DNA from: CAZLNO01 sp964561005
GTDB lineage: Bacteria > Pseudomonadota > Alphaproteobacteria > Kiloniellales > Rhodovibrionaceae
Reading direction: 5' to 3'
Assembly (NCBI GenBank): GCA_964561005.1
Contig: CAZLNO010000002.1
Span: 35,570-99,569, forward strand
Length of the DNA: 64,000 nt
Made by a program: the position numbers and the translations under genes
Notes under the pieces: model-generated
Told to the model about the DNA's origin: nothing
Database searches by the model: none
What the model saw: only the letters and a program-made list of their open reading frames with translations
Shown: positions 34,365-43,369 of the stretch, one piece after another
How the letters are laid out: each line of letters starts with the position of its first letter
Position numbering within the stretch: position 1 is the stretch's first letter

Positions 34365-35372
34365 ATGCTGGAGGAGTCCGAAATCCGCACCTGCGAGATG
34401 CACACCGGCGGCGAGCCGCTGCGCATCGTCGAGTCGGGCTATCCCGACATTCCCGGCGCGACGATCCTGGACAAGCGCCGTCACGCCCGCGCGCACCTCG
34501 ACCACCTGCGCCGCCGCCTGATGTTCGAGCCGCGCGGGCATGCCGGCATGTACGGCGCCATTCCCGTGGCGCCGGACCATCCCGAGGCGGACCTGGCGGT
34601 GCTGTTCTGCCACACCGAGGGCTATTCGACGATGTGCGGCCACGGCGTCATAGCGCTGGGCCGCCATGCCGTCGACAAGGGTCTCGTCCCGGTCCGCGAG
34701 CCCGAGACCGAGGTGCGCATCCAGTGTCCCTGCGGCCTGGTGCGCGCCTGGGTCGAGGTGGCCGACGGCAAGCCCGGCCGCGTGCGCTTCCGCAGCGTGC
34801 CGGCCTTCGCCGCCGCGCCGGCGCGGACCGTGGCGAGCGAGACCTGGGGCCCGGTGACCCTCGACATCGGCTACGGCGGCGCCTTCTACGCCATCCTGCC
34901 GGCCGCCACGCTGGGCCTGGATCTGGACACGACACCGCTGCGCGCCGTCGTCGACGCCGGGGCGGAGATCGCCGCCGCCGTTGCGGCGCAGGTGCCGCTC
35001 GACCATCCCGAGGACCCGGACCTGGCCTTCCTCTATGGCACCATCCTGACCGACGGCGGCGACGGCCGGGCGGCGCCCAGCCGCAACGTCACCGTCTTCG
35101 CCGGCCGCCAGGTCGACCGCAGCCCCTGCGGCAGCGGCGTCACCGCCCAGATGGCCGTCGCCCATCGCCGCAAGGACGTCGCGCCCGGCGAGCGCCGCCG
35201 CTTCGCCGGCCTCGCGGGCGCGGTCTTCGAGGCGGCCATCGCCGAGGACGCGCGCTGCGGCCCGTATCCGGCGGTGACCGTGGACGTGGCCGGCCGCGCC
35301 CACTACACCGGCACCGCCATCTTCACGGCGGAAGCCGACGACCCCCTGGCCGACGGCTTCCTGCCCGGCTGA
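34365..35372 (+). CDS. Proline racemase family enzyme (hydroxyproline epimerase/dehydratase-like)
   Basis: 335 residues. The first active-site Cys is in YSTMCGHGVIALG; the second position, DRSPCGSGVTAQ, is also Cys, so the two-base racemase/epimerase pair is intact. Trans-3-hydroxy-L-proline dehydratases usually have Thr here, yet the N-terminal half (EPRGHAGMYG) looks like that branch. Substrate therefore lies between proline, 4-hydroxyproline and 3-hydroxyproline. ATG 34365 is used; the frame is open upstream through repeat A but without recognisable domain sequence. No hydroxyproline catabolic genes are adjacent. Confidence 0.8.
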   Translation: MLEESEIRTCEMHTGGEPLRIVESGYPDIPGATILDKRRHARAHLDHLRRRLMFEPRGHAGMYGAIPVAPDHPEADLAVLFCHTEGYSTMCGHGVIALGRHAVDKGLVPVREPETEVRIQCPCGLVRAWVEVADGKPGRVRFRSVPAFAAAPARTVASETWGPVTLDIGYGGAFYAILPAATLGLDLDTTPLRAVVDAGAEIAAAVAAQVPLDHPEDPDLAFLYGTILTDGGDGRAAPSRNVTVFAGRQVDRSPCGSGVTAQMAVAHRRKDVAPGERRRFAGLAGAVFEAAIAEDARCGPYPAVTVDVAGRAHYTGTAIFTAEADDPLADGFLPG

Positions 35373-35774
35373 GCGCCGCCCGTGAAGGTCGAGACACGTC
35401 GCCGGCCGACCGCGCATGTCGCGCGTCGACGATCTTGTTTTGTTCTGTGCGTTGTGTTAGGATTTCCCCTGCTCTTGGACATTGTGGGACAGCGTGCAGG
35501 ATCTTGGCATCCGCGAAGGGCCCGCCTGTCTGCAAACGTCTGCATGCGTCAACATCACCCGGCGTGAAGCCCGGAAAACCGCGGTTCGCGATGTAGACAC
35601 GGGCGCACGCCCGTGATGACGGAGGCGGGCCTGTGTCAGCCTGATGCAGACGCGCTGAGGCCCCCTCCCCCACTTGTGGGGGAGGGATGGGGTGGGGGCG
35701 TTCGCGCGAGAACGACCGGCGGCAAGCCCCGCGCCAACGCAAGCGGCTTCACGGGCGCCGCCCGCGCGGCAGCC
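35373..35774. other. 402-base intergenic region between convergent genes
   Basis: No gene seen. It contains a palindrome ACGGGCG-CA-CGCCCGT around 35597-35612 and the family C hairpin at 35663-35686, followed by a G-rich tract. No T-run follows either, so neither is a clear terminator. Confidence 0.5.
35663..35686. repeat. Intergenic repeat family C, copy 1
   Basis: CCCTCCCCC-ACTTGT-GGGGGAGGG, perfect 9-base arms and a 6-base loop. Two related hairpins are at 63679-63702 and 63727-63750; the loop of the second is nearly the same (GCTTGT). Confidence 0.65.
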
Positions 35775-37355
35775 TCAGAACCGCAGCGGCTTGGCCTGCT
35801 TGATCAGCGGCAGGGCGCGCACCTGCTCCAGCACCTTGGCGGGGATCTCGCCGTCGATCTCGATCAGCGCGATGGCGTCGGAGCCCGGCGCGCTGCGGCC
35901 CAGGTGGAAGGTGGCGATGTTCACCCCGGCATCGCCCAGCGTCTTGCCCAGGTTGCCGATCAGGCCCGGCTTGTCCTCGTTGGTGATGTAGAGCATGTGC
36001 GGGCCCAGCTCGGCCTCGATCGGGATGCCCTTGATCTCCACCAGGCGCGGCTTGTCGCCGCCGAACAGCGTCCCGGCCACGCTGCGCGTCTGGCGCTCGG
36101 TCTCCACCGTCAGGCGGATCAACGTATGGTAGTCGTGCGGGCGCTCGTGCGAGGTTTCGGTCACCTCGATGTCGCGCTCGCGGGCGATCACCGGGGCGTT
36201 GACCATGTTCACCATGTCCAGCATCGGCTTGAGCAGCGAGGCCAGCGCGATGTGGGTCAGCGGCCGGCAGTTCAGCTCCGCGACGTGGCCCTCGTACTCC
36301 AGGGTGATGCCCCTCAGCCCGCTCTCGGTGAGCTGGCCGGCGAAGGAGCCGAGCTGTTCGGCCAGCTTCATGTAGGGGCCCAGCTTCTCGCTTTCCTCGG
36401 CGGTCAGGGCCGGCATGTTGAGCGCGTTGGAGATGGCGCCGGTGGTCAGGTAGTCGGCCATCTGCTCGGCGATCTGCACGGCCACCTTCTCCTGCGCCTC
36501 GCTGGTGGAGGCGCCGAGGTGCGGGGTGCAGACGGTCTCCTCCAGCTCGAACAGCGGGTTGGCGCGGGCCGGCTCCTCGGCGAAGACGTCGATGGCGGCG
36601 CCGGCGATCTGGCCGTCCTCGATCGCCTTCTTCAGGTCCGCCTCGACCACCAGGCCGCCGCGCGCGCAGTTGATGAGGCGCGCGCCCGGCTTCATCTTCG
36701 CCAGCGCCTCGGCGTCGATCATGCCCTCGGTCTGCTCGGTCAGCGGCACGTGCAGCGTGATGAAGTCGGCGTGGACGTAGAGCTCGTCCAGGCTGTCCAC
36801 CTTGCGCACGCCCAGATCGCGGGCGCGCTCGGGCGAGAGGTAGGGATCGTAGACCATCACCCGCATCTTCAGCCCGCGCGCCCGGTCGGCGACGATGGCG
36901 CCGATATTGCCGCAGCCGACGACGCCCAGCACCTTGTTGGTGACCTCGACGCCGGTGAACTTCGACTTCTCCCACTTGCCGGCCTTGGTGGAGGCGTCCG
37001 CCGCCGGGATGCGCCGGGCCAGCGAGAGCATCATGGAGACGGCGTGCTCGGCGGTGGTGATGGCGTTGCCGCCGGGGGTGTTCATGACCACGACGCCGCG
37101 CTGGGTGGCCGCGTCCAGGTCGATGTTGTCGACGCCGACGCCGGCGCGGCCGACGACCTTCAGGCCCTCGGCGGCGGCCAGGACATCGGCGGTGACCTTG
37201 GTGGCGGAGCGCACCGCCAGGCCGTCGTATCCGGCCACTTTTTCCTTCAGTTCCTCGGGGGTCAGGCCGACCGCCACATCGGCCTCGACGCCGCGCTGGC
37301 GGAACACCTCGGCCGCGCGGGGACTCAGCTTGTCGGCAATCAGAACCTTGGGCAT
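35775..37355 (-). CDS. serA: D-3-phosphoglycerate dehydrogenase
   Basis: 526 residues, the long form with an intervening (ASB) domain and a C-terminal ACT domain. GVVGCGNIGAIVADRA is the NAD-binding loop; NCARGGLV and VCTPHLGAST carry the active-site Arg/His region. The last 75 residues (LVEIKGIPIEAELG onward) form the ACT domain, likely the serine feedback site. First committed step of serine synthesis. Downstream of serC by 67 bases on the same strand; AGGAAGGAAAA provides the ribosome site. Confidence 0.96.
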   Translation of the reverse strand: MPKVLIADKLSPRAAEVFRQRGVEADVAVGLTPEELKEKVAGYDGLAVRSATKVTADVLAAAEGLKVVGRAGVGVDNIDLDAATQRGVVVMNTPGGNAITTAEHAVSMMLSLARRIPAADASTKAGKWEKSKFTGVEVTNKVLGVVGCGNIGAIVADRARGLKMRVMVYDPYLSPERARDLGVRKVDSLDELYVHADFITLHVPLTEQTEGMIDAEALAKMKPGARLINCARGGLVVEADLKKAIEDGQIAGAAIDVFAEEPARANPLFELEETVCTPHLGASTSEAQEKVAVQIAEQMADYLTTGAISNALNMPALTAEESEKLGPYMKLAEQLGSFAGQLTESGLRGITLEYEGHVAELNCRPLTHIALASLLKPMLDMVNMVNAPVIARERDIEVTETSHERPHDYHTLIRLTVETERQTRSVAGTLFGGDKPRLVEIKGIPIEAELGPHMLYITNEDKPGLIGNLGKTLGDAGVNIATFHLGRSAPGSDAIALIEIDGEIPAKVLEQVRALPLIKQAKPLRF

Positions 37356-37422
37356 GGGCGTTTTCCTTCCTTCCAGGTCAGGCGCGGCACGCGGCGCGCG
37401 CGACGATATCGACGGCGCGCGC

Positions 37423-38595
37423 TCAGGCCGCCGCGCGCTCGGCCTTCACCGAAGCGAAGGCCCAGTCGAGCCAGGGCAGCAAGGCCTCGATGTCGGCCCT
37501 CTCGACCGTGGCCCCGCCCCAGATGCGCAGGCCGGCCGGGGCGTCGCGGTAGCTTCCCAGGTCATAGCCGGCGCCCTGCTCCTCCAGCAGCTTCACGATC
37601 TCCTTGGCGGCGGCGGCGCGGCCCGCGTCGTCCAGGCCGGCGAACCAGGGGTCGACGATCTTCAGGCAGATCGAGGTGCAGGAACGCGTTTCGGAGTCGC
37701 TTGCGAGAAAGTCCACCCAGTCGCGTTGCGCCACCCATTCGGCGATGATGGCAAGGTTGGCCTCGGCCCGGCGCTTCAGCTCGGGCAGGCCGCCGATCGA
37801 CTCGGCCCACTTGAGCGCGTCCAGATGGTCCTCGACACACAGCATCGACGGCGTGTTGATCGTCGCGCCCTGGAAGATGTCCTCGTTCAACATGCCGCCC
37901 TTGGTCAGGCGGAAGATCTTGGGCAGCGGCCAGGGCGGCGTATGGCTCTCCAGCCGCGCGACCGCGCGCGGGGAGAGCGCCAGCATGCCGTGCTGCGCCT
38001 CGCCGCCCAGCACCTTCTGCCAGGACCAGGTGGCGACGTCGATCTTCTCCCAGGGGATCTCCATGGCGAACACCGCCGAGGTCGCGTCGCAGAGCGTCAG
38101 GCCCTGGCGGTCGGGCTCGATCCAGTCGCCATGGGGGACGCGCACGCCCGAGGTGGTGCCGTTCCAGGTGAACACCACGTCGCGGTCGGTGTCGACCTCC
38201 GAGAGGTTCGGCAGCGCGCCGTAGTCGGCCTCGAAGGTGCGCACGTCGGCCAGCTTGAGCTGCTTGACGACGTCGGTCACCCAGCCCTTGCCGAAGCTCT
38301 CCCAGGCCAGCAGGTCGACCCCGCGCGCGCCCAGCAGCGACCACATCGCCATCTCGAAGGCGCCGGTGTCCGAGGCGGGCACGATGGCGAGTCGGTAGTC
38401 CTCGGGAATCCCCAGCAGTTCGCGGCTGCGCGTGATGACCTCGTTCAGCCGCCCCTTGCCTTCCCGCGCGCGGTGCGAGCGGCCGAGAAAGGCGCCTTCC
38501 AGACCGGACAGGCGCCAGCCGGGGCGCTTGGCGCAGGGACCGGAGGAAAACCGCGGATCGGCCGGCTTTCGGGCCGGCGGCGTCGCATGGCTCAT
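37423..38595 (-). CDS. serC: Phosphoserine aminotransferase
   Basis: 390 residues of the alphaproteobacterial SerC branch. The PLP lysine is in WSWQKVLGGEAQHG; SSGPCAKRPGW at the start and FTWNGTTSG are conserved. It makes 3-phosphoserine from phosphohydroxypyruvate, the step after SerA. ATG 38595 follows AGGAGCAG; the longer frame runs back through its own promoter and is rejected. The serC-serA operon has a near-consensus promoter at 38635-38663. Confidence 0.95.
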   Translation of the reverse strand: MSHATPPARKPADPRFSSGPCAKRPGWRLSGLEGAFLGRSHRAREGKGRLNEVITRSRELLGIPEDYRLAIVPASDTGAFEMAMWSLLGARGVDLLAWESFGKGWVTDVVKQLKLADVRTFEADYGALPNLSEVDTDRDVVFTWNGTTSGVRVPHGDWIEPDRQGLTLCDATSAVFAMEIPWEKIDVATWSWQKVLGGEAQHGMLALSPRAVARLESHTPPWPLPKIFRLTKGGMLNEDIFQGATINTPSMLCVEDHLDALKWAESIGGLPELKRRAEANLAIIAEWVAQRDWVDFLASDSETRSCTSICLKIVDPWFAGLDDAGRAAAAKEIVKLLEEQGAGYDLGSYRDAPAGLRIWGGATVERADIEALLPWLDWAFASVKAERAAA

Positions 38596-38634
38596 TGACT
38601 GCTCCTTTGAGAGGACGGACTCAAAGTGGAATGG

Positions 38635-38663
38635 ATCGTAGTGGGCATGTTGCAGCGCGTCAA
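38635..38663 (-). promoter_or_regulatory. Sigma-70-type promoter of serC-serA
   Basis: Minus strand TTGACG (38658-38663), exactly 17 bases, TACGAT (38635-38640). Predicted leader is about 35 bases before ATG 38595. Confidence 0.65.
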
Positions 38664-38821
38664 CGCGCCTCGGGCGCGATGCTGCAATGCAGCGACAATC
38701 TCGACGCAGCACAAGCCGCGGCGGTCATGCTAAGGTCGAAGGCGCTATCGACACGGTTCGAGGGAGACCTTACAAGGGCGCGTCTGTCGTACAGCCAGCG
38801 GATGACACGGGTCGAAGCCGC

Positions 38822-40600
38822 ATGACCACCGATCAGATGCTCCTGTTCGCGATCCTCGTCGCGGCGCTGGTCCTCTTCGCCTGGGGCCGGTGGCGCTACG
38901 ACGTGGTCGCGGTGGGAGCGCTGCTGGCGGCGGTCCTGCTGGACATCGTGCCGGTGGAGCGCGCCTTCGACGGCTTCGGCCATCCGGCCGTGATCACCGT
39001 GGCGGCGGTGCTGATCCTCTCGCGCAGCCTGCACAACTCCGGCCTGATCGAGTGGATCACCCGCGCCCTGCGGCCGGCGACGACACGGCCCACCTCGCAC
39101 GTCATGGCGCTGAGCAGCCTGACCGCCGCCTGCTCGGCCTTCATGAACAACGTCGGCGCCATGGCGCTGATCCTGCCGGTGGCGCTACAGTCCTCGCACG
39201 CCGCGCGGCGGCCGCCCAGCCAGATCCTGATGCCGCTCTCCTTCGCCTCGCTGCTGGGCGGCCTGATCACGCTGATCGGCACGCCGCCGAACATCATCGT
39301 CGCCAGCTATCGCGGCACCGCCGATAGCGAGAGCTTCGGCATGTTCGACTTCACGCCGGTCGGGCTGGCCGTCGCCGCGGCGGGCGTGCTCTTCGTGGCG
39401 CTGGTCGGCTGGCGGCTGCTGCCCACCGAGCGGCAGGGCGAGACCGAGGGCAGGTCCCTGTTCCAGCTCGAGGACTACATCACCGAGGTGCGCCTGCCGG
39501 AGGGCTCGTCCTACGTCGGCCGCCGGCTGGTGGAGCTGGAGACCCTGGCCCAGGGCGACGTGGCGGTGGTGGCGCTGGTGCGGCGCAAGGACCGCATGCT
39601 GGCGCCCTCGGGCTATCTGCGCCTGCAGGCCGGCGACATCCTGATCGTCGAGGCGGATACCTCGGCGCTGCAGCGCCTGGTCAAGCAGGCCGGCCTCGAC
39701 ATGGTGGGCGAGGCCGAGATGTCGGCCGAGAACCTGCGCAGCGAGCGCGTCGGCCTGGTCGAGGTGGTGGTCACCCCCGGCTCGCGCCTGGAGGGGCGCA
39801 CGGCGCGCAGCCTGCGCCTGCACACGCGCTATGGCCTGAACCTCCTGGGCGTGGCGCGCCAGGGCCAGCCGATCACCGAGCGCCTGGGCCAGGTGCGCTT
39901 CGTCGCCGGCGACGTGCTGCTGCTGCAAGGCGAGCGCGACGCCATGCCGGACGCCTTCACCGCACTGGGCTGTTTGCCCCTGGCCGAGCGCGAGCTGCGG
40001 CTGGGCCGGCGCACGGCCAGCGCGACCGCGCCGCTGATCTTCGCCGGCGCCATCGCCCTGGTCGCGTTCGGCGTGCTGCCCGTGCACCTCGCGTTCATGC
40101 TGGCCGTGCTGCTGCAGGTGCTGCTGGGCGAGATCTCCCCGCGCGAGATCTACGACGCGGTGGAATGGCCGATCATCGTCCTGCTGGGCGCCATGCTGCC
40201 GGTGGGACAGGCGCTGGAGATGACCGGCGGCACCAACGTCATCTCGGACCCGATCCTGTCGCTGTCCAACTCCCTGCCGGCCTGGAGCATCCTGACCCTG
40301 CTCATGGTCGTGACCATGCTGCTCTCCGACATCATGAACAACGCGGCCACGGCGGTGCTGATGGCGCCGATCGGGGTGTCGATCGCGGAGGGGCTGGGAG
40401 CCAGCATCGACCCCTTCCTGATGGGCGTCGCGATCGCCTGTTCCTCCACCTACCTCACGCCGATCGGCCACCAGTCGAATCTCCTGGTCATGGGCCCCGG
40501 CGGCTATCGCTTCGGCGACTACTGGCGCATGGGCCTGCCGCTCGACGTCTTGATCGTCGCCATTGCGGTGCCGATGATCCTCTGGGTCTGGCCCCTATGA
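38822..40600 (+). CDS. SLC13-family transporter with two TrkA-C domains
   Basis: 592 residues. Two blocks of hydrophobic helices (about 1-200 and 400-592) flank two soluble RCK_C/TrkA_C repeats: SYVGRRLVELE...GDILIVEADT and LEGRTARSLRLHTR...VAGDVLLLQGE. FMNNVGAMALILPVAL and the matching C-terminal MNNAATAVLMAPIGV are the paired SNT-like motifs of DASS transporters. Likely Na+-coupled uptake of sulfate, di- or tricarboxylates, with the TrkA-C domains sensing a ligand. ATG 38822 begins the first helix. Confidence 0.85.
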   Translation: MTTDQMLLFAILVAALVLFAWGRWRYDVVAVGALLAAVLLDIVPVERAFDGFGHPAVITVAAVLILSRSLHNSGLIEWITRALRPATTRPTSHVMALSSLTAACSAFMNNVGAMALILPVALQSSHAARRPPSQILMPLSFASLLGGLITLIGTPPNIIVASYRGTADSESFGMFDFTPVGLAVAAAGVLFVALVGWRLLPTERQGETEGRSLFQLEDYITEVRLPEGSSYVGRRLVELETLAQGDVAVVALVRRKDRMLAPSGYLRLQAGDILIVEADTSALQRLVKQAGLDMVGEAEMSAENLRSERVGLVEVVVTPGSRLEGRTARSLRLHTRYGLNLLGVARQGQPITERLGQVRFVAGDVLLLQGERDAMPDAFTALGCLPLAERELRLGRRTASATAPLIFAGAIALVAFGVLPVHLAFMLAVLLQVLLGEISPREIYDAVEWPIIVLLGAMLPVGQALEMTGGTNVISDPILSLSNSLPAWSILTLLMVVTMLLSDIMNNAATAVLMAPIGVSIAEGLGASIDPFLMGVAIACSSTYLTPIGHQSNLLVMGPGGYRFGDYWRMGLPLDVLIVAIAVPMILWVWPL

Positions 40601-40622
40601 CAGCCTGGGCGATCGACTCGGC

Positions 40623-41636
40623 ATGAAGGCCTTGCGCATCCTCCTGATCGTCCTGGGCGTGGCCGGGATCGGCGGCGGCGGCGTCTGGGCCTGGCGGACG
40701 TACGAGCAAGCGAACACGGACGGGCCGCTGCGCCTGTACGGCAACGTCGACATCCGCCAGGTGGATCTGGCCTTCAACGCCGAGGGCAAGATCGCGGACA
40801 TCCCGGTCGAGGAAGGCGACCGGGTCGGCGAGGGCGAGCTTCTGGCGCGCCTGGACAGCGCGATTTACGAGCACGCCGTGACCGCCGCCGAGGCGCGGCT
40901 CGCGGAGAGCGAGGCGCGGCTCGCCGAACTGGAGGCCGGCAGCCGGCCCGAGGAGATCGACCAGGCCGAGGCCGCCGTGCGCCGGTATGAAGCGCGGGTC
41001 GCCGACGCCAGGGCGACGCTGGCGCGCCGCCGGCGCCTGCTGGAGAACGACAACGTCTCCGAGGCGGCCTACGACGAGGCCCAGCGCGCCTACGAGGAGG
41101 CCAAGGCGGTCCTGGCGCAGCAGCGCGCCGAACTGGCCCTCGCCCGGCAAGGGCCGCGACAGGAGCGCATCGCCGCCGCCCGCGCCCAGCGCGACTTCAA
41201 CCGCGCGACGCTGGCCCTCGCCCGGGAGCGGCTGGCGAACACCGAGCTGTTCGCACCGGCCGGCGGGACCATCCTCACCCGCATCCGCGAGGTCGGCGCG
41301 ACGGTGGGGCCGACCTCGCCGGTGCTGACCCTGGCCGTGCGCGACCCCGTACGCGTGCGCACGTACGTCGACGAGCCGAACCTCGGCAGGGTCGTGCCCG
41401 GCATGGCCGTCTCGCTCACCACGGACAGCGCGCCGGACAAGGTGTACGCCGGCCAGGTCGGCTTCGTCTCCCCGACCGCGGAGTTCACGCCGAAGACGGT
41501 GCAGACGCCGGAGCTGCGCACCGACCTCGTCTACCGCGTGCGGGTGATCGTTCAGAACCCGGACGACAGCCTGCGCCAGGGCATGCCCGTGACCGTGACC
41601 TTGCAACCGCCGGACGCGACAAGCGGCGCGACATGA
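40623..41636 (+). CDS. HlyD/YbhG-type membrane fusion protein
   Basis: 337 residues: one N-terminal membrane segment (about 5-24), lipoyl half AFNAEGKIADIPVEEGDRVG, a coiled-coil hairpin (about 85-200, RRLLENDNVSEAAYDEAQ), second lipoyl half FAPAGGTILTRIREVGATVG and a beta-barrel. This is the periplasmic arm of the ABC exporter encoded immediately downstream. Its stop overlaps the ATPase start by four bases (ATGA), so the run 40623-45620 is one operon, matching E. coli ybhGFSR. Confidence 0.88.
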   Translation: MKALRILLIVLGVAGIGGGGVWAWRTYEQANTDGPLRLYGNVDIRQVDLAFNAEGKIADIPVEEGDRVGEGELLARLDSAIYEHAVTAAEARLAESEARLAELEAGSRPEEIDQAEAAVRRYEARVADARATLARRRRLLENDNVSEAAYDEAQRAYEEAKAVLAQQRAELALARQGPRQERIAAARAQRDFNRATLALARERLANTELFAPAGGTILTRIREVGATVGPTSPVLTLAVRDPVRVRTYVDEPNLGRVVPGMAVSLTTDSAPDKVYAGQVGFVSPTAEFTPKTVQTPELRTDLVYRVRVIVQNPDDSLRQGMPVTVTLQPPDATSGAT

Positions 41637-43369
41637 GCCGGCCGGCGATCGCGCTGGAGGGGCTCGACAAGCGCTTCAAGGGCGCGCGGGTGGACGCCCT
41701 CTCCGGCATCACGGCCCGCGCGCTGACGGGCCAGGTCACCGGCATCGTCGGGCCGGACGGCGCCGGCAAGACGACGCTGCTGCGGCTGCTGGCGGGGCTG
41801 CTCCGGCCAAGCGCGGGGACCATCTGGACCGCGCCGACCGACGGCCCGCCGGTGCCGGGCCGGCTGGGCTACATGCCGCAGCAGTTCGGGCTCTACGAGG
41901 ACCTGAGCGTGGCCGAGAACCTGCGCCTCTACGCCGACCTGCACGCCCTGGCGGCGGGCGAACGCCGCCAGCGCACGGCGCGGCTGCTGGACTTTACCGG
42001 CCTGGCGCCCTTCACCGGGCGGCTGGCCGGCCGGCTGTCCGGCGGCATGAAGCAGAAGCTGGGCCTGGCCTGCATGCTGGTGGCGCCGCCGGAGGTGCTG
42101 CTGCTGGACGAGCCGGGGGTGGGCGTCGATCCGCTCTCGCGGCGCGAGCTGTGGGAGATCGTGCGCGGCCTGACGGCCGAGGGCATGACGGTGCTGTGGT
42201 CCACGGCCTACCTCGACGAGGCCGGGAACTGCGACCGCGTCTGGATGCTGGACGCCGGAAAACTGATCGCCGAGGGGCCGCCCGGCGACTTCCTGGCGGA
42301 AATGCGCGGGCGCTGCTATCGCATGCCGCTGCCGGACCAGGGCCGGCGGCACGTGCAGGCGCGGGCGGCGCGGGCGCCCGGCGTGCTCGACGCGCAGGTT
42401 CGTGGCAGCGGCCTGCGCCTCGTCCTGGCGCCCGAGGCCCGGCCGCCCGAGGCCCGGTCTGTCGGCGCCACCGGCCCGGCCGAGGCCGTGCCGCCCAGCT
42501 TCGAGGACGCCGTGATGGCCCGGCTGCGCGCGCAGGGCGCCGAGGCGGACGCCGAAACGTGGCCGGCCCCACAGCGCGCCGAGGCCGCCGCCGCAGCCCG
42601 CGCCGACGGCCCCGCCATCGAGACACGGGGGCTGACCAAGCGCTTCGGCGACTTCACGGCCGTGGAGGGCGTCACCTTCCGCGTTCCGGCGGGAGAGATC
42701 TTCGGCCTGCTGGGTCCCAACGGCGCGGGCAAGTCCACCACCTTCCGGATGCTCTGCGGCCTGCTGCCCGCCACCTCGGGCGAGGCGCGGGTCGCCGGCT
42801 TCGACCTGGCGCATGCGCGGGCCGAGGCGCGCGGCCGCATCGGCTACATGAGCCAGAGCTTCTCGCTCTACGGCGATCTCTCGGTGGCGCAGAACCTGCG
42901 CTTCTTCGCCGGCGTCTACGGCCTCGCCGGACAGCGGGCGCGCGCGGCCATCGGCCAGGCGCTGGAGAGCTTCGGCCTCGGCCCCCATGCCCCCACCTCG
43001 GCCCGCGCCCTGCCCCTGGGGTTCAAGCAGCGGCTGGGCCTCGCCTGCGCCCTGCTGCACGAGCCGGAAATCCTCTTCCTCGACGAGCCGACCTCGGGCG
43101 TCGACCCCCTCACGCGGCGGGAGTTCTGGGAACGCATCAACGCCCTGGCGGAAGGCGGGGTGACGGTCCTTGTCACCTCGCACCTGCTGGACGAGGCGGA
43201 GTACTGCGACCGCCTGGCGATCATGCACCAGAGCCGCGTCATCGCCACCGGCGCACCGGACGAGATCAAGCGCGCCCACGCCGGCGGTCCCGACGCCAGC
43301 CTGGAGGACGCCTTCATCAACCTGATCGCCGGCCAGTCGGCCGAGGACGCGGAGGCCGCCCCGGCATGA
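41633..43369 (+). CDS. ABC exporter, double ATP-binding subunit (YbhF-like)
   Basis: 578 residues with two nucleotide-binding domains in tandem. NBD1: Walker A GPDGAGKTT, signature LSGGMKQKLG, Walker B VLLLDEPGVGVD. NBD2: Walker A GPNGAGKST, Walker B ILFLDEPTSGVD; its signature is degenerate (LPLGFKQRLG), as I recall for YbhF relatives. A roughly 70-residue Ala-rich linker joins them. Powers the two permeases that follow. Confidence 0.9.
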   Translation: MSRPAIALEGLDKRFKGARVDALSGITARALTGQVTGIVGPDGAGKTTLLRLLAGLLRPSAGTIWTAPTDGPPVPGRLGYMPQQFGLYEDLSVAENLRLYADLHALAAGERRQRTARLLDFTGLAPFTGRLAGRLSGGMKQKLGLACMLVAPPEVLLLDEPGVGVDPLSRRELWEIVRGLTAEGMTVLWSTAYLDEAGNCDRVWMLDAGKLIAEGPPGDFLAEMRGRCYRMPLPDQGRRHVQARAARAPGVLDAQVRGSGLRLVLAPEARPPEARSVGATGPAEAVPPSFEDAVMARLRAQGAEADAETWPAPQRAEAAAAARADGPAIETRGLTKRFGDFTAVEGVTFRVPAGEIFGLLGPNGAGKSTTFRMLCGLLPATSGEARVAGFDLAHARAEARGRIGYMSQSFSLYGDLSVAQNLRFFAGVYGLAGQRARAAIGQALESFGLGPHAPTSARALPLGFKQRLGLACALLHEPEILFLDEPTSGVDPLTRREFWERINALAEGGVTVLVTSHLLDEAEYCDRLAIMHQSRVIATGAPDEIKRAHAGGPDASLEDAFINLIAGQSAEDAEAAPA

